Below are positions 11,365 to 22,672 of a stretch of 64,000 nt of DNA, in pieces. Within the stretch, counting starts at the first letter, position 1; each line of letters opens with the position of its first letter. Position numbers and translations under genes: made by a program. The stretch spans positions 2,960,431 through 3,024,430 of the forward strand of contig BSQZ01000054.1 of the NCBI GenBank assembly GCA_033239005.1. The letters are read 5' to 3'. The stretch comes from Lamellibrachia satsuma (taxonomy: Eukaryota > Annelida > Polychaeta > Sabellida > Siboglinidae). Under the pieces are notes generated by a model. The model was not told where the DNA came from. It made no database searches and was given only the letters and a program-made list of their open reading frames with translations.

Positions 11365-12001
11365 AATGGGGGATGCTGTACTAGGTAGAACCACACAAGA
11401 AAAGGATTTAGGAGTAACATTTAATGCTGACATGAAAGTTTCAGAGCAATGTGGGATTGCTGCTTCGAAAGGAAATCAAATTCTAGGCCTAATTAGGAGA
11501 ACTATCACGTATAAGGAGAAACATCTAATTGTACCCCTGTACAAAGCAATAGTTAGGCCACATTTGGAATATTGTATTCAAGCATGGAGGCCATATCGTA
11601 AAAAAGACATAGATAAGCTAGAACGAATACAACGAAGAGCAACTAAGATGATTCCAGAATTAAGAGACCTTAGTTACGAAAGTCGCTTATTACAATGTGG
11701 TTTGACAACACTAGACACCAGGAGACTAAGAGGAGACCAAATAGAAGTGTTTAAAATAGTGAACGGTTATGAGGATGTTGATAGGAATATGTTCTTCAAA
11801 CTTAAAGAAGGCAGTAGAACTAGAGGACACAAAGCAGCATTAGTTAAGGAGCAGTGTAGGTTGGACATGAGAAAGTACTCATTCTCACAGAGGGTGATAA
11901 ATGAATGGAACAAACTGCCAAACGATTGTGTTAATGCTAGTAGTGTGAATATGTTTAAAAATAGAATTGACAGATATCTGATAAGGGCGGGCTACACATA
12001 G
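11348..12001 (+). pseudogene. LINE C-terminal domain
   Basis: Continues the polymerase after a shift near 11340: LGVTFNADMKVSEQC, PHLEYCIQAWRPY, then the basic RIQRRATKMIPELRDLSYE block and KYSFSQRVINEWNKLP. This C-terminal region is typical of CR1-group ORF2. It ends with a normal stop at 12001. Confidence 0.9.
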
Positions 12002-12102
12002 ATGAGAAAATTGTTGGACTCTCGATAAGCCAATGGCTTCCTTGTCCACTTGCCATCTGGAACTTGTTGGTCGAGATGGCAATCTTGTTAAATCTTGTTA
12101 AA

Positions 12103-12732
12103 TCAGTTCACAGCCTTTGTCTTTGAGTTTGGTGCCTAAAATTACGATTCGCAAAGTTCTACGTTCGCATGCTTTGCGAACAAAAATAATTTATATAATG
12201 CTCAAAATCAATGTATTGGATAATAAATTCACAAAGGAATTTGTAAACAGGTACCTTGTCTCGTCGTGCGCCAGTCGCATATAAAATTATAACGGTAAAA
12301 CAGCAGACTTCAAAGATGGCACAGACTCCCAGTAAAAATTATTTTTAACAATAATAATGTTCAGTGAATTTTGAAAGTATATGGAACTTACAAAAGTAAT
12401 TATCATTGCTTGTTAATTTAATAATTACACAGATCACAAAAATTTTAGTTTCTTTTAATTTTATTTCGCTTCCCGCATGGTGCATCATCGCGCAGGAAAC
12501 ATTCCATTACACCACATGCAAAATTTAATAAAAGTAATAAATCATAGGCATACGGCGCACGTCAAAAATCAATGCTTGGGCCTCCCTTGGTCCAAGTACT
12601 GATAAATCACCTCTCGCAAGTGCTAGCGCCGCATCTGCGGCTGGCAAGCGGGCTGTGATTGGCAAGAGCGTGCCAAGCATTGCTGCCTGCTAGCCGCTGA
12701 TATCCGCCCTGATGACTGTGTGCTGGCTGGGA
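12103..12732 (-). mobile_element. dispersed repeat, inverted partner of 51988-52671
   Basis: Reads in reverse as the same sequence as 51988-52671, including CCCAGCCAGCAC at the outer end (here gtgctggctggg at about 12720), the GC-rich block with ATCAGCGGCTGGCAG, and TAAAATTATAACGGTAAAACAG. It abuts the CR1 tail. It shares its first 12 bases with the 6237 and 62062 elements. Confidence 0.75.
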
Positions 12733-13565
12733 ACTAGACAAACAAGGTTCCACAATATTCAGTCAAATCTGCCAGCCTCGTATGCTGGCCCTTCTTCTTC
12801 CTCGGCGCTTGACCTGTGCCACCGTTCTACTCCCAACTCCGCCGCCGTCCCCAGAAACCGTAGCCGGCGTCCACAGTGTCGCTAACTCATCGTCTGCAGT
12901 GGCAACGCACGACTGCATTTCTGCTGTATCCGGCTGTTTCGCCGCCTAAAATGTCTTATTTGTACGTGCATCCCGCAATAGTTTCTTTTTCTGCCCAAAT
13001 ACATGTTTTGTGGAATACTTATTCACTCTGACTCGATAATTACTTTCGTTAGACGTCATCATTGTTTACACTCGGAAATAGCAACATCGTGCATTGTGGG
13101 AGAAATATCTGGGTCAACATGAGTCGCAAGTACAGCGGAGCATCCCAACGGTGATGTAGCACGATGCCGAATACCAAATAAGGAGATAGTCGGTAGAATC
13201 CTGCTTGCATATATGACGATGTCCAGCGAATAAGGGTCAAAGGGCGAGGATGCCGTCTAGACAGGCGGTTAGAGAACGGAAAGGGGAATCTATCCGTACC
13301 AAACAAGATGGTGTACAGTGAATTTACGGCAGCGTTGCTAAGGTCTAAACATCGCATATTTTCAAACTTGTTCTCCATTTTGAGAATCAAAACGGGATTA
13401 TTACTTTATGGGGTCACACTGTATTCACGAATAAAAGTGATTTAGAGGTATGTGATTGTTATAAAAATTACTTTATTGATAATTAACATACAAAGCTATT
13501 GGAATACGGAGGAAACACATTTTGAGCATATTTTTTCAAAATGCGTAATTTCACCTGCTATGTGT
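12733..13565. other. no gene recognised
   Basis: A GC-richer patch (12760-12960) followed by ordinary AT-rich sequence. A 113-codon minus-strand frame (13049-13390) has no recognisable motif and no splice context. Confidence 0.4.
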
Positions 13566-14210
13566 GGCCTTAAAGCAAAACAAGTCTTGGTTTTGGGGCT
13601 ATGCACCTAAGAGATAATAAAAACTAACCATCTGCAGCTAAAATCAAGAATATCACGCCAGTGATTTACTCAGAATGTGCTTTAAAACTGGGAGATTCCA
13701 GTCATTTTTCTGAATGACTGTGGGCTGACATGTTTACCAGCATGACCAATAAGGGCAGTTCTATGAAATCAGGGTAACCTAGACTACAAGTGACATATCA
13801 AGGGAGGCCGGCATACACAGAACCAATGCAAAGTCATAAACAATTAAAGGTGTCATATTGCCAGAAAGAGGACTAGTTTAGTAAACAAAGGCCAAAATAT
13901 GTTACATAAGTTGAGTTTGGACGTAAATAGCATATCATATCCTATTGGCAAGTATAGGAATAGGTGTATATAAACATATTTTCAAGCGAATATTGACCAA
14001 ACGAATATGCCAGAATGCCACCTCATGACGTAGGGTTATCATCTAGCGGTATGGCGCAGCACATGAAATGAAGATACTGTGTATTCCACAAGTTTTTCCT
14101 AGTAAACCACTAGCGTGACATTCATAATTTTAGTTACAAATGGTTATGTTTTAGTAACTCTTATTGGTGCATTGACCAAAAACCATTACTTCTGTTTTGT
14201 TCTAACTCAG
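13566..14210 (+). mobile_element. MITE-like element with about 100-bp inverted terminal repeats, copy 1
   Basis: The left end (tggttttggggctatgca, aaaactaaccatctgcag, aatatcacgccagtg) is the imperfect reverse complement of the right end (cactagcgtgacattcat, aaatggttatgttttag, ggtgcattgaccaaaaacca). Related copies lie at 29480-30990 and 62350-62805. There is no coding capacity, so it is a non-autonomous inverted-repeat element. Confidence 0.8.
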
Positions 14211-14404
14211 TGATACCTGTAAATTTTAATAGATTTAATTGATCAAACGACAGTTTGATAAATGTCATCCATATCTACCAAGTGTCTTTCTGCTCATCAG
14301 ACATCCTTAACACTGCAAGATATTCACTGATTTAAAATTTCCAATGAAATACCTGCCAAGTAAAAAATTTAAGCATATTCAGTTCATGTCACATTTACAT
14401 TTTG

Positions 14405-14500
14405 CCAGCGTTGAATTTTTTTACTTCTTCTGCCATAAGCACCACGCAGATGGGACCCACGGCTTTTCGAGTCTCTTCCCAAAAACACTTGCATGCAAAG
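14405..14500 (-). mobile_element. SINE body fragment
   Basis: Matches the central part of the SINEs at 37319 and 50865 in reverse (acttcttctgccataagcac, gggacccacggcttttcgag, cttcccaaaaacacttgc). The tRNA-like head is absent. Confidence 0.6.
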
Positions 14501-14667
14501 TGGAGTGATCACAATTGTCCAACCTTTGAAAAGGCATAAAGTAGGCTTAGTCGTTTCAATTGGAAGACCGACGCTCTATTTACAACAAAGATACTGCACT
14601 GCATAATTTTTATTTTAGAATTTAATTCACTACTTTTTTGAGAGTTGAACATGTCAGAAATATTCAC

Positions 14668-14788
14668 CAAAAATGAGTTGTCGATGTAGAGAGACATATC
14701 ATCGAGATGATTCATCAAGATAGTCTTTGTTCTGTCAGCACCGTATACCAAGTTGTTGTTTGAGAAATGGCCCATCATGGCACCATAC
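14668..14788 (-). CDS. prominin-like paralogue, exon 4
   Basis: Minus-strand exon of 121 bp between a tttgttttccag acceptor and a GTGAAT donor. Its first base completes a codon left at phase 2 by exon 3. It encodes YGAMMGHFSNNNLV then a segment ending LYIDNSF, clearly homologous to plus-gene exon 4 (YGAIFGHICNFNIV ... LYLDSSF). The exon length is identical in the two genes. It covers the second membrane segment and the start of the first large extracellular loop. Confidence 0.85.
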
Positions 14789-15049
14789 CTGGAAAACAAA
14801 GAGAAAACCCTTTACTCTGTTCGTGAGTTATGCAGACTGATAAAAATTTTCGTGTTTTTTATTTTGTAAAATTAATTATAACTGATCTGATAACAGTAAA
14901 ATAGATGTGACTATATTTGGAAAATGGCTGAGATTGCAACAACGATTTCTGATTAGGCATGATTTTGAATACCACATTTTATGTACTAATTGCATTACGC
15001 AAAACATGTTACTCTGTAGGAACTATGACTGTGAGTATAACAATTAGTA

Positions 15050-15425
15050 GTGAGACTTTCCAAGATTGCTATCCAAAGCGAAAAAGCCAGCTGGAAAGTG
15101 GACAAGGAAGCCATTGGTTTATCAAGAGTCCAACAATTTGTCATATATGTGTAACCCACCCTTCTAAAATATGTAAATTTTTTCATGCTGCTAGCATTTA
15201 AACAATCTGTAGATAATCTGTTCCATTAATTCATAGTACTCTGTGAGAGTGAATACTTTCTGATATCATATCTACTTTGTTCCTTCACAAACGTTACTTC
15301 ATGTCCTCTATAGTACTATCTTCCCAGAATGAGAAAAAAGCTCCTATCATCAATATTTTCATAACCACTGAAAATCTTAAAAACTTCTATCTGATCTCTT
15401 CTTCAGCTCCAAGTCTCCTGTGTCT
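15050..15425 (-). mobile_element. CR1 3' fragment in the minus-gene intron 3
   Basis: Reverse-oriented 3' end of the same CR1 family as 8726-12102: the C-terminal coding remnant and 3' UTR (ccattggtttatcaagagtc in plus sense). It lies 23 bases downstream of exon 3 of the minus prominin-like gene. Confidence 0.85.
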
Positions 15426-15447
15426 GGTTTAGTCGTAATAGATATAC

Positions 15448-15653
15448 CATAGAAGGATAGTGAAGAACACAGCAGCACAAGTGAGTTCCTTTCTCCACAG
15501 GTGTCTGTCTGGCTTGTACTTATGGTAGCGCTGGCCGCAGCAGAAGCCGTGGAGACGAGAACAGAAGAGACAGATGCCAACCCACGGAAGGACAAGAGCC
15601 AGCATGAATCCAAGTACAAAGCACGCCATGAAGCCAGAGCTGTAGTTCACCAG
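15448..15653 (-). CDS. prominin-like paralogue, exon 3
   Basis: 206 bp, the same length as plus-gene exon 3. Acceptor tgtgtgtgcag, donor GTATAT at phase 2. It encodes LVNYSSGF then a hydrophobic span with LPWVGICLFC, a basic loop with RYHKYKPDR, and the next span CAAVFFTILLW. PWVGI, FC, the RY-x-x-Y-x-P-x-R loop and the FF span are shared with the plus-gene exon. It forms the first membrane segment, the short cytosolic loop and the start of the second segment. Confidence 0.9.
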
Positions 15654-15904
15654 CTGCACACACAAACACACACTGTGTTATCTATTTGGCTCAATAGATA
15701 ATATTTGTGACACATGCGCATTAGTGCTATATTTTTTTATGTCCCACAACATTTCGTTCTTAGTATGTGTATAAATAATAATCTATTGTACATCAATAGA
15801 TAATACAACTGACTACATATGCATTTACCTAAGTAAAACAACTGGTTTCGGAAATGATAATAAAACTATTTGTTTATATTTTTATGACCAATTTCGAAAT
15901 CTAT

Positions 15905-16030
15905 TAATTTCTGGCATTGCAGTGGCACCACAAACATATCGCAATTATGTCACAGACATATCGCAATGACGTCATAAACATATGGCAGTGATGTTACAAA
16001 CCTATCACAGTGACGTCATAAACACAACCC
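15905..16030 (-). repeat. CRE-containing minisatellite, short array
   Basis: About five units of roughly 22 bp reading, in reverse, gacgtcattgcgatatgttt. Two exact TGACGTCA. It is the same unit as the long array at 37660-38190 in the plus gene, and flanking bases are related. Confidence 0.75.
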
Positions 16031-16133
16031 GCAACCAGTTTTATTCTTAGCTGATAGGTATTGTACTTGTTGTGAATATTGTTTATTACAATTATCAATT
16101 AAACACCACCACAACAGCTTAATAACATTACAA

Positions 16134-17207
16134 CAGGGGTCGGAATTAACGGTGGTCCGGTGGCCTGAGTATACCAAAAATGCTGTCAGACTTCCAAACC
16201 ACACATATGCGGTGGTCCGGTAGGCAACTGGAAATTTTGAGCCAGTTTTTAGACCATGTTCACCCTTGAGCCAGTGCTAAAAGCACCCAGCGGTCTTTAT
16301 ATTGGCTGATAAAACACAGGAGATACTCTATATGATGAAACGCTGACCAACGCACTTGGGCCATTGATTTGCTACCATCAGTCATGACGTAACATGACAT
16401 GGAAAACGCGCCAGTTCACAGATAAAAACTGGATGTTGAAATATCACCTGATCTCGCCTCAGAGCTCTGATCTCACATTAGACATATGGGGACAGCTTGC
16501 CTTGTTATCAGAAGTAAGGCTCTGTGGGGAGAGTGCGGTTATTATTTATGTAATTTAAACATACGACACATTTCACTGCAATGGACGAACATGTACACAA
16601 CTATTCGTAATAATCGCCACAGGAAGGATATTGACAAACAAAAGCCCCGACATGTTTACACATTTGAAGTGTGTACGTCAACCAAATTAAACTACTTTTG
16701 TGCTGCCATCTCGTTGATAGTGATGGAGGTGTTTTGCTGCAAAACGGGATATATATGCCACAATAATGACTGATGAAATAACGGTTTTTCCATCTATCGA
16801 TTAACTATGTGCAATAGAACATGATTTATACAGAAACACACAAATTGGTGATAACGCATTATGCATATATATGCTTTATTTAATTAATCCGTTGCGTCTT
16901 GCCATACAGTTTGGCTTCTGAACTCCATAGGAATTGTGCGGTAGTGTCTTTTTTCTGAAAAACATCGTTTCGTCTTTTGCAATCAATCGATGAAATAATT
17001 CTTATTGATTTAGAATATCGATCTCCTAGGTGAAGTTTTCTTCACATTTTTTCAACGTAGTAACTTTGTTACACGAGTTTCATGTAATAGAGTTACCTTC
17101 AATTCATTAAATCTGGTACAGACCACCAGAAATTTGGCAGAACCACCAGATTTCCAGAGCTGATGGTCCTGTGGTCCACTGCCCAAAAAAGTTAATTTCT
17201 ATCCCTG
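16134..17207 (+). mobile_element. hAT-like non-autonomous element
   Basis: The ends are CAGGGGTCGGAATTAAC and, reversed, CAGGGATAGAAATTAAC. CAGGG ends are typical of hAT. Longer subterminal inverted matches around GGTGGTCC follow. The flanks share only TACAA (5 bp), not the 8 bp expected for hAT, so the family call is tentative. No transposase is seen. Confidence 0.65.
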
Positions 17208-17303
17208 TACAATTACAGCACTTCCATAAAATCAATTATAATTACGTGTACCATTATTGGTCATTCTTAGACAGTTTTACGTGAATTCATGCATTCATGC
17301 TGC

Positions 17304-17439
17304 CAGAGTTGGGTTCAATTACAATGATCAATTATAAATACACAACCTCATAAAAACTGAATTACAAATCCACACAAAATAAATTACAATTGCACTATAA
17401 TTGCAAATAATTACAGAGTTACAATAGAACCAAACTTTG
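17304..17439. mobile_element. small inverted-repeat element (MITE)
   Basis: 136 bp with ends CAGAGTTGGGTTC and, reversed, CAAAGTTTGGTTC. The interior is rich in AATTACAATT. It resembles the end of the element at 48331. No target duplication is visible. Confidence 0.5.
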
Positions 17440-17831
17440 GACTACCCGGGTAGAGCATAAAAGAATTTTTTGCATAAGACTGTAAAATGCCAATTTCTTT
17501 GTATGAACTTCTGCTGACTAAATTGACCAGTGCATGTCTATAACGACTGCAACTCTAACTACTTTTGTGACATTTGTATCAAGACGGTGTTAACACATGG
17601 TGTGCCACCAGCCAATCATCTTGGTACTGTGGGTGCGATGGAGCACAGGGACGAAGCACCACAAAACATATACAGTTGAACCTTGCTTAACCGTTACCTC
17701 AGTAAAACGGCCACTTCGCCATTATAGATCTTGATTCGAGCTGCTCCACAGCTACCATTCAGTACAAACCATTATTAAAAACATGGCTAACTTATCTTTG
17801 GAAAACGCATGGGAGATAAGAAAGCTCTTAC

Positions 17832-17892
17832 CTCTTTGAAATTTTCATCATTTTCATCTATCCTCAGAGTTCCAGCAAACTTATCAGGAGTT
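17832..17892 (-). CDS. prominin-like paralogue, exon 2 (boundary doubtful)
   Basis: 61 bp between acceptor caatgttgacag and donor GTAAGA. The frame reads RTPDKFAGTLRIDENDENFKE, homologous to plus exon 2 (RTLLKKTLKINSDEPDFKQ). The donor phase (0) matches. The start does not: exon 1 with its strong GTAAGT donor ends in phase 1, but this frame needs phase 2. If exon 1 instead uses the weak GTTTAG donor four bases on, exons 1+2 sum to 342 bp, exactly as in the plus gene. Otherwise a small exon is missed or the gene is damaged. Confidence 0.6.
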
Positions 17893-17944
17893 CTGTCAAC
17901 ATTGTAAATTACAGTTGTAATTGTACAGAACATATCAACAGTGA

Positions 17945-18851
17945 GAGTATTCCACGTACTGAAAATTGCGGATGACACAAAAGTGTTTATAATGGTTAAC
18001 GCTGATGGTGATAAACAACATTTACAAAACAATCTAGACAAATTAGTTAAATGGCCTGAAAAACGGCAGATGTTATTAAATTTTGGAAAATGTAAATGCC
18101 TACATACAGGACACGGGAACTTGGATAAAAAAGTATAATATGGAAGATACAGTTCTAGGTACTACTGTAAAAGAAAAGGACTTAGGAATAACAATAAGTG
18201 CTGATATGAAAGTTTCAGAACAGTGTGGTATTGCACTTCAAAGGGTAATCAAATTCTTGGGTTGATTAGGAGAAACATAACATACAAGGAAAAAAGCTAA
18301 TTACACCTTTGTATAAAACAATAGTTAGACCTCATTTAGAATATTGTGTACAAGCATGGAGACCATGTCATAAGAAGGATATAGATATGCTTGAATGCAT
18401 AGAGGAGAGCAGCTAAAATTATTCCAGAACTGAGAGACCTTAGTTATGAAGAACGCCTGACAGAATGTGGTTTAACAACTCTAGAGACAAGGAGGTTAAA
18501 GGGAGTTCAGATTGAAGTTTTTTAGATATTGAGGAGGTATGAAAATATTGATAGAAATATGTTTTTCTCACTCAAGAAAGATAGCAGAACTAGAGGACAT
18601 GAGGTAAAATTAGTAAAAGATCAATGTAGATTGGACATCAGGAAATACTCGTTCTCACAGAGGACAATAAATGAATGGAACAAATTGTCTATAGATTGTG
18701 TAACTGCTAGCAGCGTGAATATGTTTAAAAACAATGTTGACACATAGCTCTGAACATTGTTGGACTCTCGATAAGCCAATGGCTTCCTTGTCCACTTGAC
18801 ATCTGCATGGGCTTTGGCTTGGATGGCAAATCTTGTTAAATCTTGTTAAAC
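17945..18851 (+). mobile_element. CR1 fragment in minus-gene intron 1
   Basis: 5'-truncated CR1 copy of the 8726 family. It starts within the RT catalytic region (IADDTKVF), continues through broken C-terminal frames to 18747 and ends in the AATCTTGTTA tail at 18829-18851. It lies only about 50 bases from exon 2 of the minus gene, on the acceptor side. Confidence 0.9.
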
Positions 18852-19395
18852 TCGCCAACAGTGGCATCACTCAGAATATCACCACTGCCACAAATTTAAT
18901 AATTATCCATTCAAAATGAATAGTTGCATGTGGAGTGGTACAAAGAAATGGTTGGCTGGGCAACGTCATTGTTGTTTACAACTTGTTACGTGCATTACAA
19001 CTGTGCTCTTGAGTAATGTGATGGACACGATTCAAGATAGCATCATATATACGCATGTTGACGGATGGTTGAAATCAACCAGTTCAACACTGGATTTATC
19101 GTATTCTAAAGCTGGGAGTCACACGGACTCCTACCTAGGGCTGTATACATAAGGAGTCCGGACAATGAAACAAAGAAAAATGTTGGGCTTTTCACAATGC
19201 ATTGTATCATGTGATCTGGCCAGCCAATTAGTACATTCACACACACACAAGTCATGTGATCCGGCCACCCAATCAGAGCATTCACACTCAAGCCTTGGTA
19301 AGAAGATTGTCCATACTTTTACCAGCACATTGACAAAAATCAATGTTAGAAAAAAATTATACATAATTTCCTACGTACCCAACTTTAAGCCAATG

Positions 19396-19432
<37 letters not shown>
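19396..19432. repeat. TA dinucleotide repeat
   Basis: An uninterrupted (TA)n run and near-repeats. It lies in the first intron of the minus gene. Confidence 0.9.
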
Positions 19433-19513
19433 AAAGTTACCTACCTTCCTACATTAATTTTTGTCAATATGCAATAAAAAATAAACATTATTTTTTATTT
19501 GCCCTAAACTTAC

Positions 19514-19814
19514 TTGCTGGTAACTTCTTGCGTTGGATAAAATTGATGAATCCTGCCGAGATGTCATTTACAAGCAAATCATACGATGTGCAGTTCTCTA
19601 TGCTGGAATAGGGCTTTGCCTCCTTGAATTGGCCCCATTCAATTTTGCTGTCTTCGTCAACAGCATTGTGCCCTGATGTGAAGTTCTTTGGGAATACATA
19701 CTGGACGCCTTCATGGTCAACATTCTGTGCTAGACCACCCAATGCCATCATCAGCAGCAGCTGTCCTCTGGCAAGAAAACGCTGCTGCATTTAGTCAGGC
19801 ATCTTCCACTCGAT
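19514..19814 (-). CDS. prominin-like paralogue, exon 1 (start)
   Basis: Coding part 19514-19790: ATG at 19790, then a signal-peptide-like start (MQQRFLARGQLLLMMALGGLAQ) cut for length here only in description; the hydrophobic run is residues 10-20. It continues with VFPKNFT, DEDSKIEWG and an ENCT glycosylation site. Coding length to the GTAAGT donor is 277 bp, the same as plus exon 1. The exon begins at 19814 after a ttcttgttcctag acceptor, so a non-coding first exon probably lies upstream. The product should be a membrane glycoprotein of the prominin family. No exons beyond number 4 were found to the left. Confidence 0.8.
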
Positions 19815-19867
19815 CTAGGAACAAGAAAGATGTCATTATTGGTTCACACAGGGACAGAATTTAGCTT

Positions 19868-20260
19868 AAAATGATTAGATTTAACAAGATTGCCATCCAA
19901 AACAACAAGTTCCAGATGGCAAGTGGACAAGGAAGCCATTGGCTTATTGAGAGTCCAACAGTTTTATCATCTATATATAGCCCGCTCTTATCACTAATCA
20001 TATATGTGAATTCAATTCTTAAACATATTCACACTACTAGCATTAACACAATCATATGACAGTTTGTTCCATTCATTTATCACCCTCTGTGAGAACGAGT
20101 ACTTTCTCATGTCCAACCTACACTGTTCGTTAACTAATGCTGCTTGGTGTCCTCCAGTTCTACTGCCTTCTTTAAGTTTGAAGAAAATATTCCTATCAAT
20201 ATCCTCATAACCATTAATTATTTTAAACACTTCTATTTGGTCTCCTCTTAGTCTCCTTGT
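19868..20260 (-). mobile_element. CR1 3' fragment between the two prominin genes
   Basis: Minus-strand CR1 3' end: C-terminal coding with GYEDIDRN and KYSFSQRVINEWNKL, then 3' UTR and tail near 19876. It inserted about 55 bases upstream of the minus-gene exon-1 acceptor, hence in its 5' UTR intron or promoter side. Confidence 0.9.
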
Positions 20261-22347
20261 TATAGTGCTATTGCTAACTGCCTGCAAGGCATTGCTGCAC
20301 TTGGAACTGTAAAGCACTACAACTGTTGACCTTCCTGTTTATTGTGATATGTGAATTTAAACAATTCATATGATGTGACATAATCACAACTGAGCAGGCA
20401 TATTCACAGGTTTGTTTGTAGAAGCTACTGGCTGTGAATTAGTGTATTTTTTAGAGTTAACAGGTGGAGGGATTTGTGGGATTTTTGTGCTATGGGCCAC
20501 GTGGGCGCATGAATACAGGGCTGTTTTTATCAAAATTGACGGACATCACACATTGAGGCATTTTAAAAGAGCTGGAGGTATGTGATTTTAACAAAACTTG
20601 GTCAGCATGTCAATGAGATGATGGCAATCGCTGTGAAAATTTTTCAGAATTGTTGGTAACATTTTCTTATAATCAGACAAAACGTTAACATGGCCACCAG
20701 TGGCAGTGCAATTCCCTACTGAGGTCTGCCCCCTATAGCTATACTAGCCTAGGCTATAATTTTATAGTATATGGACGTCGAATAAATGGGTCTGAACGCC
20801 ATGTTGGTATTTCTTGTTCTTCTACTTCTTCAACTATATAACTGTTCGCGTGAACGGGCCTGAAGACTAGTACTAGTAAGTAATGACCAAGACGGCTAAG
20901 TTTAAGAACTGTCGCGAAACACCCAAATCCTTACATAACGACCGCTTCAGCCATTGCATTGGAATGGAGGCTTGCACTTTTTAAATTGCAAAACTGCGTA
21001 AGGTTGCGGTGTTAATGTAATGCTTTACCTTTACATTAATGCTGAATACCTTGCATATAATTATTCCGGCATCGTTATTGATCTAATTAATCTTTGCCTA
21101 TTCTATTATTATTAATTACATACACATAATTTCAAATCGCCAAGCCCAAGAATCGTCTGCTTTGCCTGCGTGTTTGTAGTCTCGTTCCCTTTGAATATGT
21201 CCACCAAAGTGTTATATAACCAGCAAAATTAAGATCGGATAAATGGCAATGCGCGCAAATAAATCATAGTAAACATTCAAATACTAAACTTATTATTGAA
21301 TTTCGTGTTGCAATATCCCTTTTGTAACGAGTAAGACCGACAGGACGGAGGCTTTCACCAAGGCGCGTGATGAAATCGAAACGAATACTTTCGAACGACT
21401 GGAAGATATCTTGGCGGTTGAAGAATTTCATGTAGGAAGTTTGTAACAGGCGTAAAACAAATTGTTATGAGGTAAAGCCAGTCTACACATTGGGGTTAAA
21501 ACCCGACATTCGTTAATTAAGCTAGTTAGAAGGTGTAACATCTCGGTGTTTTTGACGTATTAAAATTAATGGGCCGTTACAAAAATACGCTACGGTACCC
21601 TCGATGATCCAGGCTCCGCGATGAGGCGCCACCGTTTGTATTCTGGAATGACTTAATTACCACTTTTCATTGTTAATTACCGATACCCGGATTTATGCCT
21701 GGAATTTGGATAACTAATCAAATTGATTCTCATGCTGAGACTGAGTCATATGTTATGAATTTAAGTTTGTATGTGTATACAATGGCAATTTCAAAACAAT
21801 TTAAGTTTTCCTAAATTTACGAAATTCACAATTTGTATAATATATATATATATATATGTATATGTATGTATATATGTATATATATATAATTTCAGGGTGT
21901 AAATGTATGAGTTAATTATGGGAAAGTTGGAGATGCAAACTTTGTAACTATATGAATAACACGATAACTCTTTTTGCTCTAGGCTAAAGTCACACCATGC
22001 AGCTGGTTAAAGTCACCCCAGTTTAGAATTACGAAAACATTTTCTTTTTGTTTTAAATCATTTTATTGCCAGCCCAGCCATAAATATGTAGCTATTGTGC
22101 CTTGGTACTTACTATAGCATTTGACAAAGACGCTTCCTTCTTGAGGTCCGGTATTCGGTCTTGTCTCAGGATGTCGACGGGGCGTATTTATAGGGAACTA
22201 TTTTTGAGTTTGACTATTGTGCGGATGGTGACTATTGTGTGGATTAAACGTGAATGTGGACTATTTACATGTGTGCTCTGCGCTACACGACTTATGAAAG
22301 TTGGTTACTTGAGAGAATGTACACAGGAGAATACTTCTCTTTCCTAG
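20261..22347. promoter_or_regulatory. shared upstream region of two divergent prominin genes
   Basis: No coding sequence is seen. The two genes point away from each other, so both promoters and first non-coding exons should lie here or just inside 19815-19870. Notable pieces are a (TA)n run at 21838-21890 and a GC-richer stretch at 21590-21640. I cannot place a TATA box or start site with confidence. The region call rests on gene orientation alone. Confidence 0.45.
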
Positions 22348-22672
22348 ATTACTGACTGGATAAGATTGATAAGATTGATAAGAAGATCGGGCCCAATGCT
22401 GCTGTGTGCCGTTGTGGGTGGAGTGCTGTTGCTACAGGCATCGTTACAAGGTTTATGTCAAGACGTCAATGAAGAAAGAATCCATTTTATTGAGCCAAAG
22501 AATTTTACTTTGAACAATCATTACACTGATGAAAAGAGCAACATAAAGTGGGCTCACGTAAATGAGTCTTTATCGTATTACAACAACATTACAAACAGCT
22601 CGTTCAGCGAAGTTCTCACGCGGACCATTATGACAGGTCTGATCAATATGATCCTCGGCGATTTATCAGTAG
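22348..22672 (+). CDS. prom: prominin exon 1 (start codon, signal peptide)
   Basis: The acceptor ttctctttcctag at 22335-22347 suggests an upstream non-coding exon. ATG at 22396 gives MLLCAVVGGVLLLQ, a clear signal peptide. Then come KNFT, VNES, NNIT and NSS, likely N-glycosylation sites. The coding part is 277 bp, and the donor GTAAGT leaves phase 1. Domain: extracellular N-terminus before TM1. Confidence 0.85.

Larger units (their letters stand above)
8726..12102 (+). mobile_element. CR1-type LINE, nearly full length
   Basis: In order: an SGNH esterase-like ORF, an AP-like endonuclease, reverse transcriptase and a C-terminal domain, then a 3' UTR ending in a repeated AATCTTGTTA tail (12085-12102). 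This is the layout of CR1-clade LINEs. The 5' end starts abruptly at the catalytic GDS, so it is 5' truncated. There are frameshifts near 9950, 10880 and 11340, so it is inactive but young. At least four shorter pieces of the same family lie elsewhere in the window, all ending at the same tail. Confidence 0.9.

Noticed and set aside
13049..13390. 113-codon minus-strand gene
   Set aside because: No motif, no splice context and no neighbouring exons; also not homologous to prominin exon 5 or 6.
16126..17215. 8-bp target duplication for the element at 16134
   Set aside because: Only TACAA (5 bp) is shared in an AT-rich context; not strong enough to claim a hAT duplication.
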